64,000 bases of DNA, from NCBI GenBank assembly GCA_029207755.1, contig JARCOQ010000002.1:89441087-89505086 (forward strand). Reading direction: 5' to 3'. Both the position numbers and the translations under genes were made by a program. The notes beneath the pieces are model-generated. The model had not been told where the DNA came from, did no database searches, and was given only the letters and a program-made list of their open reading frames with translations. Source of the DNA: Chamaea fasciata (Eukaryota > Chordata > Aves > Passeriformes > Sylviidae). Within the stretch, counting starts at the first letter, position 1. Each line of letters begins with the position of its first letter. Positions 12,780 through 26,380 of this stretch are shown here, in pieces.

Positions 12780-13260
12780 TTGTCTGGGATCTGCGTTAAT
12801 GGAAACATAAATTGACTGCCACTCTGCTAAATGACAATCAGGTTTTGTTTGACAGAGCTAGGAAGTATCTTATCCTGAACATTGGCACCAAACAATCTAA
12901 ATGCAAATTGCAAAGTGTTTGGGGGTAAGGAGGCTGTTTATCTTCTGATGAGGTTATATAATAATGCAGAGGGGGGAGAGAATTGCCTTTCAATTCCTAA
13001 AGGCTATCAAAAAGTGTGATGGTTAAACCGTGAGGCCAGTGTTTACATTCTATTTTAATGGAGCAGATTCAGTTATTCGGCGTGGATTTTCTTTTAACAA
13101 ATCGCTTTTTTAAACAAGATGCATCACGGCAGCATTTCAACTATATTTCAGCAATTCTCAGGCACCCAGGTTAGCGTGGAAAATGACAGAGCAGCCATCA
13201 TTTTAATCCTGTTATGTCTATTGCTCCCAGCTTGTTCTCCTCTGATGAAACATACTGCTG
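12780..13260. promoter_or_regulatory. Candidate conserved non-coding element
   Basis: A non-repetitive block rich in developmental transcription-factor cores. It contains an exact octamer ATGCAAAT at 12901-12908 and TGACAG near 12855 (TALE/MEIS type). It also has a GTTTACA forkhead-type core near 13042 and several ATTTTAAT/TTAATGG homeodomain-like cores. Its texture differs from the GC-richer flank on its left. Enhancer function is inference only. Confidence 0.3.
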
Positions 13261-14499
13261 TGCCTCGAAGAGGCAGGAAAACATTTGCTGCACTTGTGGC
13301 CTATTTCTCTTGTTAGATTACCAGGTTTATACACTCCAGAACTGCCCAGGTTATCTCCAACGCTCTTACACAGGAATGGTTACAGGACACAGCTGAAAAC
13401 ATGAAATGCAACCACGACCAACTGCTTCTCAAGACACCACCATGTGCTGGGGTAACTTCTCATGCTGGATGCCTCACACTGGATATGCAGCAGCTTTTGT
13501 GCCAGTTGGTTGTAAAACAAAAGTCACTGCAAAAGTCAAAACTTTCAGACCTGCTCAGCACAGCACTCCTGCACAACACTCCACACTACCGGGGCACTGC
13601 AGGCAGCACGCCAGGCTGGCACCTGCAGCAGTGCTGGCATCTGTGCCCTGTGGCATTTTCCACAGGGAAATAGTTTTCTTTAGTCTTGGCCTGGGAGGGA
13701 AGAGGTGTCCATGGCAGCTCAAGGGATTCAATAACTCGAAGCTTTCAGCAGTTTGCAGAACTGGTCTCCTTGAAGTTTTTCCACTCCAAGTTTGTAATCT
13801 AATCTTCTCGGAGCTTGATTTAGACTTCTGCATTTCCCCATAAATTAAGAAGCAGGCTTGAGTTTACTCCAAGAGTTTTGCTCATCTGGGAGGCAAAGGA
13901 AGGAAAGGATTAATGTGTCATTTTTATTTTCCCATTTAAATATGTCTCATACAGAAAAATGAGCATGAATCTCTGCAAGGCAGGAAGAAAGCAATAGATC
14001 TGTGAAAGTGACACGAGTTGTGTGTGTATAAACTGTTAGGCCTGTAGATCACTTAGTGTAGACCAGCCAAATAACTCACACAAATCTATGAATAGAAAGA
14101 CCTTTGAATGTAAGTGGATACCACAGGAAAGGCCATGATAATCTGGATTTGTGGAAAGGGAAGTCAATGAGTAGTAATTGTAGTCCCATTTAGGAGGGGG
14201 TAGCCAGGATTTTGGTTTCACCCACTGCCTCTGTGACGGAGACCTTTAGGGACCAGCCAGGGCATCCCTTGAAAGAAACTCACTGAACCATGGGAGAAGA
14301 AGGACCATGGGCAGTTTTGCAAATTCGACCAATTTTAGAACACCTGTTTAACTTACTGCTGTTAGAAAACACAGCAGGTGATTTTCCAAAGGCTTTGATG
14401 ATGGGGCTGACAACCTGCAGCTCTTGGGAGCGGCCAAGATGAAGGACAGACGGTGATTGCTGCTCCACAAGTTGAACACAGGCTGTGACTCTTGGAGTG

Positions 14500-14580
14500 T
14501 CCTCTGCAGGGCCCGAACTTGGACTTGATGATCCTTCTGGGTCCCTTCCAACTCAGCTTATTCTGTGAACATTCTGTGAG
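14500..14580 (+). mobile_element. CR1 3' end remnant
   Basis: The stretch around GACTTGATGATCCTTCTGGG and the following CCCTTCCAACTCAG ending in TTCTGTGA matches the conserved CR1 3' terminus. The upstream boundary is not clear. Confidence 0.6.
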
Positions 14581-15815
14581 CATATGAAGAACTTTGCCTT
14601 CACTACTGTGATAAATACATCTATATGACACATAAACCACACACATGTATATTTGCATTTACGTACACATCTCTTTATGCATATCACCATCACTCCTTTA
14701 GTACTAGAAAAGAGACAGGTGTTCTTGCTGAGCTGAATGCCATTTTGATTGATTTCATTTAAGCTGGTCCAAGGCTACCTGTGTTTACAACTAGAGCATG
14801 GGATGCACTGGAAGACTTTCAGATGTCAGCTGTAAAGCAACACCAGGAAGTTGTTGGAACAACCACGCTGGGGTCTGAGTGACTCCCTTGTCTGAAGGGC
14901 ATGGCCATTCTGGCAGTTTCTGAATTTCCTCTGATGACCTCCCACCAGTCTGGAGATGCAGCAATAGGATCCATTTAAGAAATCATCCAATTTCCAAAAA
15001 GCTCAGACTTTCTATTAATGTCAGAGGACTCTGAAACAGGTACTTAAAAAGGAAAACAAAGCAAAATATGAAATCCTCCTTCCTTCAATTCTCCAGTCCT
15101 CACAGAATAACCCTTAATTAAATAGAGCAGTGCTCATTCAGATTTAAAAGCAGTAAAATGCAACCTTGAGCATTTCCCATGGTTTTATATGAAGAGCAGT
15201 TGTCATAGTGTACTTCCATCCATTTACCCTGACCACAGGACAGTAAATTGCTCTGGAAACTCATACTAAATTAATGCTAGATATTGCCCAAGACAGTTTG
15301 TTAAAAGCACTGCTTTGCTTTGTCTAAATAAATACTCATTAGCTGAGAGAGTGGAGCACAAGAAAGCCAGGGAGAGTAACTGGGGTGGGGAGGATCGGGT
15401 CTGGCAGTGTCTGGTTATTTATATGAAGCAGAGAGCTGGTGAGTGCCCCAAGGCACCTTCCAGCCTCCACATTCCCCATCCTGGGGGTCAGACACTGTGC
15501 TGGAAGGGGAGCCGGCAGCTCAGGAGGCTGTCCCAAGGATATGGAGAATCACATCACTGCCTCAATACTGACTGGTGCCTGAAGCAAAGCCACCTCAGAC
15601 ATGGCTGGATACTCCAGCAGCGGGTGGGGCAGCATCTCCCACCACCCCTTCTGCACTGCCAGGCAACTCCGGAGGTTCAGCATAAGCAGGAAGGGATGAA
15701 GCAGCCCACAGCAATTTGGTCTAGCCCCAGGAGTGCTGGGATGGGTGTCATCTATCAATAATATGGCCCCTTCCCTGTCATCCCCTCCCTGTGCCAACTC
15801 AGGCAGCAGCAGGGT

Positions 15816-15834
15816 GCAGGTCAGGTCAGGTCAG
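15816..15834. repeat. Short (AGGTC)n pentamer repeat
   Basis: Three tandem AGGTC units that also create overlapping AGGTCA nuclear-receptor half-sites with a 5-base period. This is probably a simple repeat. Confidence 0.6.
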
Positions 15835-16779
15835 TGTTTGCGACCCCTGGGTAGTGCTGGGTCAGACACCAACCTACTGGCACCCACCAGCCCAGGCACA
15901 GCTGTCACTGCTACTGAACACCGAGATCCCTGGGGGGCTCAGTCCAAAATTAGGACTGCTAAAGGTGGGCATCCAAACCCCCACTGGGCCATGGGGTGTG
16001 GCCAAGGGCCACTGCCAGCATGGCTGCACCTTGAGAAGGAGCTCCCCAGGTCAGCCAGTTTTCTCACCGACTACTTCAGGTTCACACAGATGCCAAGAAA
16101 CTTTTATTGTGCAACTCTTCTCAGCAGTGAGGAAACTGCACTCTGGAACCCCTCTGCTGAAGTGTCCTGCTGATTTCAGTGCTGCTGAGGCTGGCAGCAC
16201 TGCAGACTGGTCCTGCAGCAGTGCAGGCTGGTCTCACGCCCTGTGGCCTGTGGCTGCTGCTGCCTGGCACTGCATCCCTCCTGTTCCGCACAGCCCTAGA
16301 AGAATGCAAGGATGCAAACTCACTAAGTGATGGTGGGACAAGGGAGCTGCTGCTCCACCCTTGCTGGGGCAGGGCCGCAGCTCAGAAAGGGACACCAGCC
16401 CAGTACCTCATTAGTCATGAACTGCTCTTGGTAGATGGTTATAAAGTGATTTATTTTGTCATTAGCCTTATCTTACTTTCTAAAGCTGACTTAGTTTCTA
16501 AACTATATTCATTTTTGGACTTCCATTAATCTCCTTGATTTGATAGACTAAATTAACCTTTTTGAGGACAAATTAAATGTCTTTAACTTTTTTGTGGTCG
16601 AAAAAAATCAGGTGATTTTTTTTTCCTCAGTTATATTTTACTGAAATATCAGAATTATACTTGTGTGCATCTTCATAATCCAAGCGCTGGGGATTTTTTT
16701 TTTCCTGAGGCCTCTGCTAATTTTTGTACTGAAGCCTTCCTACCACATCCCAGATGTTAATAAAATTGGAAATGAGCTG

Positions 16780-17100
16780 CACCAAGAATGCAAGGGAGAC
16801 AGAAAAAAACATGAGGGACGGTCCCTCATATCAATAAAATCTGCCGCATTTCTCCAGGCAGTGTGTGAAATATAGCGGGCACATAATCCACACGGCAATA
16901 AAAGGCTGCCACATGCCTCCCCAGCACCCGGGGAGCTATCATTTTCAATTAGGAACAAAAGCCTCTGGCATGTGACAGCAGCAGCAGCAGCACTGAACAC
17001 AGTTAAGGCAAAATTTAGTTTCATTACGGCTTGATGCCGATTACGGTTTTTTCTTTGTTTTCTCACCGAGTCCTTCTGTCATCATATGGGAGGTAGTGTG
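16780..17100. promoter_or_regulatory. Candidate conserved non-coding element with CAG repeat
   Basis: Complex non-coding sequence with a TCAATTAGG homeodomain-like core near 16948, CATTACGG near 17023, and a short CAG trinucleotide run near 16976-16992. It holds no open frame with a recognisable domain. Constraint is suspected from texture, not measured. Confidence 0.25.
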
Positions 17101-18577
17101 GCAGTATACAGGCTTTTCTGCTTTTGGCTTGAGCACAACCAGAAGTGAGTCAAGGAGACCCTAAAATTATGTTTTTAAGAGGACTGCAGCATAGACCTTT
17201 ATAGCAAAAGCTTCGGGCTTGATTTTAGCTCCTTTAAGCCATCACTTTTCCTTGGGCCAAACTGTGATAATATGCATTTGAAAATCCACTCTTGGTGTCT
17301 GCTCCTTTCCCTCTGCTGACAGCATCAAGTGCTTATATGATGCAGCAGTAAAGTGAAGAAAGGCATGGTGCCAGGCATGCCCCAGACTTAATAAAATTAC
17401 AGCAAATCCAATATATTAGTCAGAACACATCTTTTTCATGTCTCACTTAAACCTCCATCATACCCAACTGAGTATAACTCAGTTTTTACCTCAGGTTTTC
17501 AGAAGCTAATCAGTTACAACATTGCCTTGTGTTTATTAAAGTACTTCTTATGTTTTTAAATTAATATTTTTGCAACCTAGTTCTATATAGTTCCATTTTT
17601 TACATGTGTCAAATTCGTACCTTCTCCTTCTGTTTTCCTGTTTCTAAATGTTTATGAAGTCTTTTCAACATGCCTCTCTCACTGCCATGCCTGACCCTGG
17701 CTGAGGCCACCCCATGCTTCTGCATGCTTTTCTTGGGTTTGGTCTGGGCTCAGCAGGAGATGAGGCACACAGGAGAAAGTGGATTGGATGTTCCAGCCCT
17801 GGGGGTGCCCAGGGAGGGTGCAGCTCTGGCCCAGGGGTGATGGGGCTGCCACGGCCAACACACTGGAGACCACAGAATGCCAACAGTGGGGCCGTGGAGA
17901 AGGCACCGCTCTGCCACCAGACCCAGAGCCCCAACAAGGTCTGCAAGTAAGCCCATGGTTATTCTTCATCTGCTGTGGGTCCTGCTGTGTTCTGCTTCTG
18001 TACCACTGACTTTTTCCTTCTCCCTGTTCAGCCCATTTCTGTCCTCCACCCCTTGTGGTCCCAAAGCTACTGTAACTCCAACCCTCATCCAAGACCATGG
18101 GACCTGTGAAGCATGTACAGACACAAAGCAGACTAGCACGTTCCACCAGCAACAAGCATAAAAGAGCTCCAGGCTGGTAATGTTTTTATCCAGCTCTTGT
18201 GAAAATATAAGGGTAGAAAAACATTAAATAAGTGCTCTTCCTGCTCTAATCTACCATTTGGGGAATTACCATATTTTATGCATCCAGTGCAAAGTGCTTT
18301 TCTTCTGAAGGAATGGATATGTATGCACAGACTCACCCATGTAAAATTGCCCACAGCCCTGGCTCTTATCAGCTACTCAATTTTTGTGCAAGCCTAAAGA
18401 GAGCTCCAGCCCTGAGACAGCATTTACCATACTTATCCCATGTCTTACAAAATTACAGAAATTGAGTCTTTGATAGGTGCTCATATTAGGCCCAGAAAGA
18501 TTATTTTCTAGCACTCCTGGCCACAGGGAAATGTCCTTGTTTCAGAGCTAGACATGAACAGAGATCCCAGGGCCCAT

Positions 18578-18975
18578 CACAGAATCATAAAATACCCTGA
18601 GTTGGAAGAGACCCATAGGAATCATCAAATCCACCTCCTGGCCCCACATAGGACAGCCCAAGAATGACACCATGAGCTTGAAAGCGTTGTCCATATGCTT
18701 CTGGAACTCTGTCAGGCTTCGTTCTTGTGACCACTTCCCTGGGGAGTCTGTTCCAGTGTTCAATCACTCTCTGGGTGAAGAATCTTTTTCTGATATCCAA
18801 TCTAAACCACCCCAGACACAATTTAAGGCCATTCCCTTAGGTCCTGTCACTGGTCATCAGAGAGAAAAGATCAAGGCCTGCCCCTCTGCTTCCCCTTGTG
18901 AACAAGCTGCAGGAAGCTGAGGTCTCCCCTCAGTCTCCTCTTCTCTAGGCTGAACAAACCAAGTGACATCAGCCA
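18578..18975 (-). mobile_element. CR1 LINE 3' fragment
   Basis: An antisense CR1 copy. The plus strand starts with the reversed 3' end (CACAGAATCATAAAATACC), then TTGGAAGAGACCCATAG. It continues through the typical GGGGAGTCTGTTCCAGTGTT and GGGTGAAGAATCTTTTTCTG stretches to GGTCTCCCCTCAGTCTCCTC and CTAGGCTGAACAAACC. About 400 bases of the 3' region survive, so the copy is 5'-truncated. Confidence 0.93.
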
Positions 18976-21900
18976 GGGAAGAGCAGGGAAGGTTTAAATC
19001 CCAAATTGATTCCCTCTCTCTCCATAAAACTTCTTCCACTTTCCTGGCCAGGCTGCTGCCATGCCACTAAATAAATACACTGCCATACAGATAGCCTGGA
19101 ATCTTCAAGCACCAGCAAAGGCTAAAAGTTCTCTCTGACACCAACAGTTCCAGTAGAGCTGTCTATCCATTGCATCAGGGTTTCAGGCTGGGCCAGGAGG
19201 GGTTGGAGAGCCCCCACTCCTCGGGGGCCGTCGGGGCTAATCCAGCTTTTCACACCAGTGGCACGCAGATGGCCCAGCCCAAAGACCCACCCAGCCACTC
19301 GCTCGGAGCTGAGCCAGCTGTGCCACGCTCACCTGCAGGAGCACAAGGCACAGCCTCACACCCTCGGCTGTCAGACAAGCACCCAACCTGTCACTGCTTC
19401 ATTCCTCCAGGGCACACAGCAGAGGAGCAGTCTAGTGGGGAAGCACGTGTCCTGGCACACATCCGAGCTGATGTCAAGCTGGTATCTTCTCATTAGTCTT
19501 TACAGGAAATAGCATGGTGCATTTGGAGCCAATATAGAGCCAGGAGGTGTTACGGCCACAAGTGAGCACAGAGAAATCATACAAGGGGGCCTGAAAAGTT
19601 TATAAATCCTGCAGAGTCAAAAGATAAAAATAACCCGAAGAAGGTGCAAGCCAAAATTCCTGAGGGAAATAACCAAACCCAGAGACATTTCATGGAAGAG
19701 GCTCTCAGAAAGCAAGGGCTAATATATGCCTACAAAGCAGGAGATGAAGAATGAGCATATGCATGTGTGAAAAAGACCAAACAGGAGCCTGGAAGACCTT
19801 TTCTCAGTGGGAATTACACAGCACTAAAAGCATGGGGTCTTATTGCAGTTTTAAGGACATTGAGATCCATATTTAATTCCCGCACAGTCGAACCTGTGAT
19901 AGTGTTGTCTGCGGGGGAAGGATGCAGAAATCCCTCTCTGCCCCCAGACAAGAGCCTCAGTCTTGCTAAGAACCACGGTGCAGGGGGTCACAGGCAGCTT
20001 CACCCCAGCCACGTGCCCCCAGAAAGGCGCCACCAGCACTGCAAAGCTTCCTCCCTCCTACTGCTTTCCTTTGGGTGCCATGGCACACAGTCCTGTGCTG
20101 CAGACATGACAGACTGTGCAGCAGCGCATAAAAAAGTGGATCTTTGATAAATAATGAGCAAACCTTCCCAGGCAGGACTCAGCAAGCTCTTACGTTCAAA
20201 ACTTTTGCAGAAGGATGGCAAATGTTACTTCTTGTCCATGCTCCATTTGCATTACATGAACCAAAAGCTTGCAGTTAATCGTCATGAGCCTGCACTGCAT
20301 TCCCAGGGTCGAGTCCCATCCCTCCAGGGCAGATTGTACAGCTGCACCAGCCCTGCTGCCAGCAGCTCCCTGGTAGGCTGCTGACACTAAGGCAAGGGGA
20401 TAATACCCTTATGACCTACAAATGAAATCACAGAGAAGCAGGGAAAGAAAAAAAAAGATAGTGCTGAAACAGGAACCAACAGAGAAAGAGACACAGATTA
20501 TTTTTCCCTTTGCTAAAAGGCTCAGGTTTAATCCCCAAATTCTTTGAAAATTAGCCCCAAAGTAAAAACATCCTTTGAAAATCAGCCCATTCCCAGCTAC
20601 CACCAGCTGAGCAATTGGGGCATTTATCTGAAGGGCTAAGAGGTAGTGACAGCCCTCATTTCTTACCACGTGAAGACAGACCAGTTCTACGAGGCTCTGA
20701 AGATGCTCCTCCAGCCACCAAGCAAGGCTGAGGCTGAGGCATTCGGCAGACCACCTGGCATGAGCAGTGCCCCTTGCTGCCTACCCCAGATCCTGTTCAC
20801 CCCAGAGTGTCATCAGGATGCCCATGGCACAAACACACAAGCCCTGAACAAATCCCCTCCAGCAGTTTGAAGGATAAACTTCACATGGCAGATGAGTGTT
20901 GAGACCACACTGACCCTCTCGTGCCAGAAAACAAAATGTTTCATTGTGTCCAGAGGAGCAGTTTGTGCAGAATGAAATGAAATGAAATTCAGGTTTTATT
21001 TCATTGGGTTTTCTTCAGAAAGAAGAAGAAAAAGCTTTCTCTTCAGGGTTCTGCAGGAGCCAGGACTCAAGTCTTGCCTTTGACAGAAAGAGAAAATACT
21101 ACTCCTGCCACTGCCGAATCTCAGCTGGTGAACTTCTCTTCTATTGTCTCTAACATTTGCTGAAACAGAACTACTCCTGCCCTACTGCCCCTCCTTAAGA
21201 GGATCAGACATCACCCACTCCAACACCAAAAGAAGTCATGTCAGAAATCCCAGATGGAAGTTCTTTCTTTTAAATAGGGAGTTTCCTGTTGTCTTACCTG
21301 GGTATAGCTGCACTTTTAATCTCTACTTTGATCTACTTCCAAACCCATCCTCAGACACCACAGGAAGCAGTGAGCATCTGCACGGTGCCTGACTGAGCCA
21401 AGGTGCCTTCCAGCTCCAGTGTCAACACAGCAAGACAAGGACATCAGCTGTGCAGTTTTTACTCTGAAGGGTATTTTTTGGATGTAAACCACTGAGTGTA
21501 TTACCAAAGAGCATTCTTTTGAACCTACGTAATGCATATTTTCAGCTTTAAGGCTGAGAACCTTCACCAGATTTAGTGAGCAAGCGGCTAAGATGAAAGA
21601 AGAAGGACATGCTGTTATGTCTAGAATTAAAAGAAAATAAAAAAGTGCAACGATAAAATAGACTGTTAAACTGGTTTAAATCAAAATAATCTCTTGTGTG
21701 TTTGACAACTAAGACCAGACAGAAAAATCTCAAGAGTCTTCCACATCCAAGCATTAGAACATACTGTATCAAACTCCCCACCTTGGGAAGGTCAGGATTT
21801 TCCCGACTACCATGCCACGCCCACCCCAGCCGCTCTCCTCTCTGCTCCCGGGTTGCTCATGCCAAAAACCTCATCCCTGCCAGACAGCTTTTTACATCCC

Positions 21901-22579
21901 ACGCTGCAGAATCCTCCCTGCCACTCCACTCTCACGAAATACAAACTGCCCGAGGATTTCCATTCTGGCTGCTTCTGAGGAGTAAAATCCTGACAATCCT
22001 TTAATGTTCGCTTTACGAAGTGAGGCTTTCACAGCTTTCCTCTGCTTGGGGGATTGTTTTTATGCTTAAACATAATTTTTGGCTAGCAGCATGAGACAGA
22101 TTCAGGAGCTCCAGCCTCTCTGGGGTGATCACATAGCACCCCTCACTGGCAGCCTCCATAAAAGGGCCTTTAAAATACAAAGAGAAGAAATAAACCCAAA
22201 AATGTACCAAACAGAAGATCCAGAGAAACCCAGACTGACAGCAACCACAATATACCTTTCCCTCCCAACTTCAAAGAAATTACATTTCCAAGACAATTGT
22301 AGTATTTTTAAAAAACTAGTCTTTCCTGCAAACAGATCTGCTTTTTTGAAAAAACAGAAGTCCTGAGTCTCCTATCTGCTTTTTTTTCTGTGAAGCTACA
22401 TGAAAACATTTTATTTGAGGAATCCTTTTAGAAAATCATTAACTGGGTTCCAACTACCAAAGGTGAGCAGATCAAGGATGATACAAAAAATACACATCCA
22501 GAGGACACTTGAGTTGGTGTGTCTCTTACATTTGCCACAGTTACAAGATCAGGGATAATTTTGTAGTCTTTGTGCACTC

Positions 22580-23120
22580 TTGACTGAATGTTGGCCAGAG
22601 CAAAATTAATTTATTTGAAATCGCACACATCTGTAAATTCCTCTGCAGTTTTGGATGGGCTGCTTGCCATTTTTAGTACATTTCAACTTCATATCAAACA
22701 GGAAATACTTGCTTTTTCCTATCCAGTTAAACTCACCGATGCACCTGCAACCTCCCAGGCTGCACAAGGCAGGGCCCTGAAACTCCAGCATGGGGGTTTT
22801 GTCTTTCTGTTAAGAGGGCAGGGAATTTATTGCTTCAGGTATTACATTCTGAGATAAGACATTTGCATTATTGCACCTTATAAAAATTTTAAAGCTGTAA
22901 ATAATCTTTTAGAAGCTCACAGGGATTGTATAGACTTTTTTTAAACATCCTATCCAGGCAAATTTCCAAACAAGGCTTTCAGCAATAGGCATATTAGGCT
23001 GTAATTCCTTTATTCGCCTATTTAAAGTGCCACAACCTCAGCCAACTATTTGCAGCAATTGTTAATTCACAGCTTGCACTGCACTATCTTTCCTTTTTGA
23101 TCCAGTAAGTTTTGCCAATA
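22580..23120. promoter_or_regulatory. Candidate conserved non-coding block
   Basis: AT-rich, non-repetitive sequence with ATTAATTTATTTG near 22605, TTTGCATTATTGCACC near 22862, and AATTGTTAATTC near 23056. It contains no CR1 and no supportable exon. It may be an intergenic enhancer. Evidence is limited to motif clustering. Confidence 0.22.
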
Positions 23121-23510
23121 TGCAAACTCCATTATATCATCCCATGAAACTCTGAGGAACACTCCTGACCTCGCAGGCACAGAATGGCACATTGAAAACA
23201 CACAACTCACATGCAAGCCCTTACTGGGCAATCTGCTGTGCCACCCACCATATTTTCATTTCACTTACCAAGAATATTACCAACAGCACCCTCAGGTTAT
23301 TGTCATCTTTAGTTTCTGTGATCATATTTTCAATGACTGGATTCATAAACAGAAGTATTTCTAGCCCCACCAAAGCCAGACTAGTGAGGTCAGGGATGAG
23401 CCTGAGGTCTGACTGAGACAGGAGGTTACAAAGGGCTTTCTGGCAAGTACCAGCTCCCAGGGCCAGAGTGCTGCCTTCCCAGAAACAGAAGTTTGGGATA
23501 GAGTTTGTTA

Positions 23511-23577
23511 AAACAAAACAAAACAAAACAAAACAAAACAAAAAAACCCAAACAAACAAAAAACAAACAAAAAACAA
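23511..23577. repeat. (AAAAC)n / A-rich simple repeat
   Basis: Tandem AAAAC pentamers grade into AAAC and AAAAAAC units over about 65 bases. Confidence 0.95.
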
Positions 23578-24437
23578 CCTTCTGATGACTCCAAGAAGTC
23601 ACATATAAACAACTGCCTTCCCAAAGGTCACTGTCACTCAGCAACCACTGAAAGCCCTGCCCTGTAGGAAACTACAGCAAATAAATTCACAAATTATTTA
23701 ATAGTGTGAAGAGTTTTAAACCCAGCCCCTTGCTCTGCCAGACTTGGAAAAGGGATTTGAAATGAGCTTTCTTACATTTCAGACAATCAACTTGTCCACC
23801 AGCCTAAGAAATTTTCAAGAAACTGTATTCAAACTGGAGCAATGAGCAAAATCTGACATGAACTTAAACTTGGAAGTATTTTTTTCTTTCACAATCTATG
23901 CATACTTCACCATCTCAATAAAGCTGGAGAAGACCAGCAAGATGGACTGACAACTCAGGATTAATTACTTATCAGGGAAGCCTCTCCTCTATTGAGGACA
24001 CACTCGGACACTTCAGGTCTACACCATGGACTGTATTCCTTCAGGAAACCCAGTATGGTTTTGGAGATGTTAAACATGTATGTGAGTTCCTCTCTACAAC
24101 CCAAGTGGCTGGGAAACCAAGATGCTACATAAAGCACTGAAATTTTTTCTTTAGGGAAGCCAAGGTCTCATATAAACCTAACCCTAGTCAGAATGCATTC
24201 TCCTCCTTACCTAGATCACTTTCCACAAAAGCTCTTCTGTTTTATTTATCAGTCAAAACAACAGTAGGATTGAGATCCATGTGCAAGTTTGGGGAGCAGA
24301 GGCCTGTGCTTTTTACCAGCAAAGGACTTTGGCCCAAGCACCGAGTCCATCATAGATTTCCTGTGGGACTGTACACATTGAAAAACTATGATGTATTTAC
24401 TTCCATGGCTCATTGTCACTGAGTGGGTGGAAATGAA

Positions 24438-24455
24438 AAAAAAAAAAAAAAACCA
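24438..24455. repeat. Poly(A) homopolymer
   Basis: A run of about 18 A in intergenic sequence. No adjacent retroelement was recognised. Confidence 0.8.
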
Positions 24456-26276
24456 ACCTAAATATGCTTAAAAATCTGAGCCCTACACACTGAATCTCAT
24501 TTTCCAATGCAGTATCTTTTAACTTCTTAGTGTATTTTGTGAGAATAAATACAATGAAGATTGAGAAGCAGTCAGAAAGATACTGTACTTGCCTAAGAGA
24601 TTTTTTCCCTTGAGAAGTCAGCATAGGCGAAAAGAGCTTCTGTAACTTTGGAGAAAAAATACACATGCCAATCTCAAACCCCACCATGACAGGCAATGGA
24701 ATTATTTCTCACATGTAGGTATTTGCACTGCACATCTGTACATTTTAAATTATTAGGGGTATATATTGATTTGACCTTGGGGCAAAGCTTGGATGTCATT
24801 CATCTGCTGTGAACACAGCCATAAACCAGCACTGGTATTTTGCATTCCTCTGCACAGTGCATCAGTACTGCCTGCTGTGTTTCTAACCTGGTATGCATTT
24901 TCACCAGAGCCTGCAAGTCAAATGAGTCCTGTCACTCCCCGTGATGTGATGGGGGTAACAAAACATCTGAGGAAAGGCTGTGACAGAGTTCTGTGTGTCC
25001 TGTCTGCCTGGCTGCTTGCACACCTTGTCAGCTGGATAGGCCAAAATGCACTGGGATCATTGTTTCCCCAGAAGCTCAAAGGACTGACCATCTTCACACA
25101 GCCAGCACAAGTGGGAATGGAACTCAGCCTCTGCCTTTGCCCAGACTTACCAATGAAACCAAAGCAGAAGCCATGAAAAACAGCTATACAGACACCAGCA
25201 CCTTCTCATCATCTTTCTAAACACGCCAGTTATTCTCTCTTCTCTCCAACGGGGTGACAACTACCAGTCTGCTGCTTCTAAGCCTCAGGTGAAGGAGTTA
25301 ACATCTTCCAGAGGAGGGAGTAGGTCCACATTTCCATTCTGTGAGGACAGAGGTGTAAAATCTGAAGAGAGCTCTGCCCTGCTGTCTCTTCTCAGCAGGA
25401 ACAATCAGCCCCCCAGAAGTACATGGACTAATGGGATAGTAAAGATTTCTGACTCCCAACAGAAGGGACTGCAGAAACTGCAGGCAGGCATCTGGATCAA
25501 GTGTTAAGCACTAAAACACTCTCCTGAACCGATCAGGAATCACAGCCCACTCTTAGCTAACCTGTCACTTGCTGTGAGTGGTCTATATACCCACAGATAT
25601 CAGCAGGCATGAGATACGTCTCTCTACGTACACTTACAAAAAACATATGAATTTGTATATATGAATAGGAATATCTCAAAATCCTTCACACTTGGATATA
25701 AAAATCAGAGAAAGGCAAATTTCTGCCAGAAGCCAGAATTTAATTTTGAAATCATTGGTTTGGTGAGCTTCTTGTTTATGAAAATTGCACTTATAATCTG
25801 TGACATATTGAAGTGCCCAGAGAGATTATTCCTTAATGATCCTGAGTACAGGTACCCCCAAAATAAAAAGATACTTACAGAACTGTTGCCAAAAGACATT
25901 TGTGCAGCTCCATACTCTTTTTCAGAAAATCTAAAGCCCACAGGATGGTCACCCAGAAACCATCCTGACACGTCTCACTTGTAGTTCTCAACAAGAAAAA
26001 CATGCTATTTTCTCACACCTTTCTAGGAAGTAATTTTAAAAGATTTTGGCTCAGAATGAGGCGCTCTCACATAATTCTACCTGTAGGTTTTCAAACTATA
26101 AAGACTGATTCCAGCATTTTAATGCCCTAGCACAAAATCAACCACATCAGCTCAGAGCTCTCACAGCACTTACTTTTACATTGCCTTCTGTGCTTACACC
26201 TTTGTTTCTATAGAAAATGAATTAATATTTTCTTAATATTTGAAGGGAAAAAAAATTGCTCGTGATAAATGAGCTA

Positions 26277-26380
26277 CAGAATTACGGAACTGCTGATGTT
26301 GGAAGGGGCCTCTGGGGCCCACCTACTTCAAACCCCCGACAAAAGCAGGTTTAACTAGACGGGGCTGTTCAGGGCCAGTG
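26277..26380 (-). mobile_element. CR1 3' end remnant
   Basis: An antisense CR1 terminus of roughly 100 bases. TTGGAAGGGGCCTCTGGGGC is followed by TTCAAACCCCCGACAAAAGC and AGGTTTAACTAGAC, matching the reversed CR1 3' end with many substitutions. Confidence 0.7.

Noticed and set aside
13401..13843. 90- and 145-codon overlapping ORFs
   Set aside because: No domain, and frames overlap. The composition gives no sign of coding.
15315..16330. Overlapping ORFs of 146-179 codons
   Set aside because: Several frames are open at once in moderately GC-rich DNA, with no recognisable domains. A non-coding transcript is possible but unsupported.
18585..18821. Minus ORF with [21 protein letters not shown]
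   Set aside because: This is a typical CR1 translation product from the antisense CR1 fragment, not a gene.
23221..23644. Two minus ORFs rich in Phe, Val, Leu and Cys
   Set aside because: Their hydrophobic runs come from the AAAAC simple repeat read on the opposite strand, not from a membrane protein.
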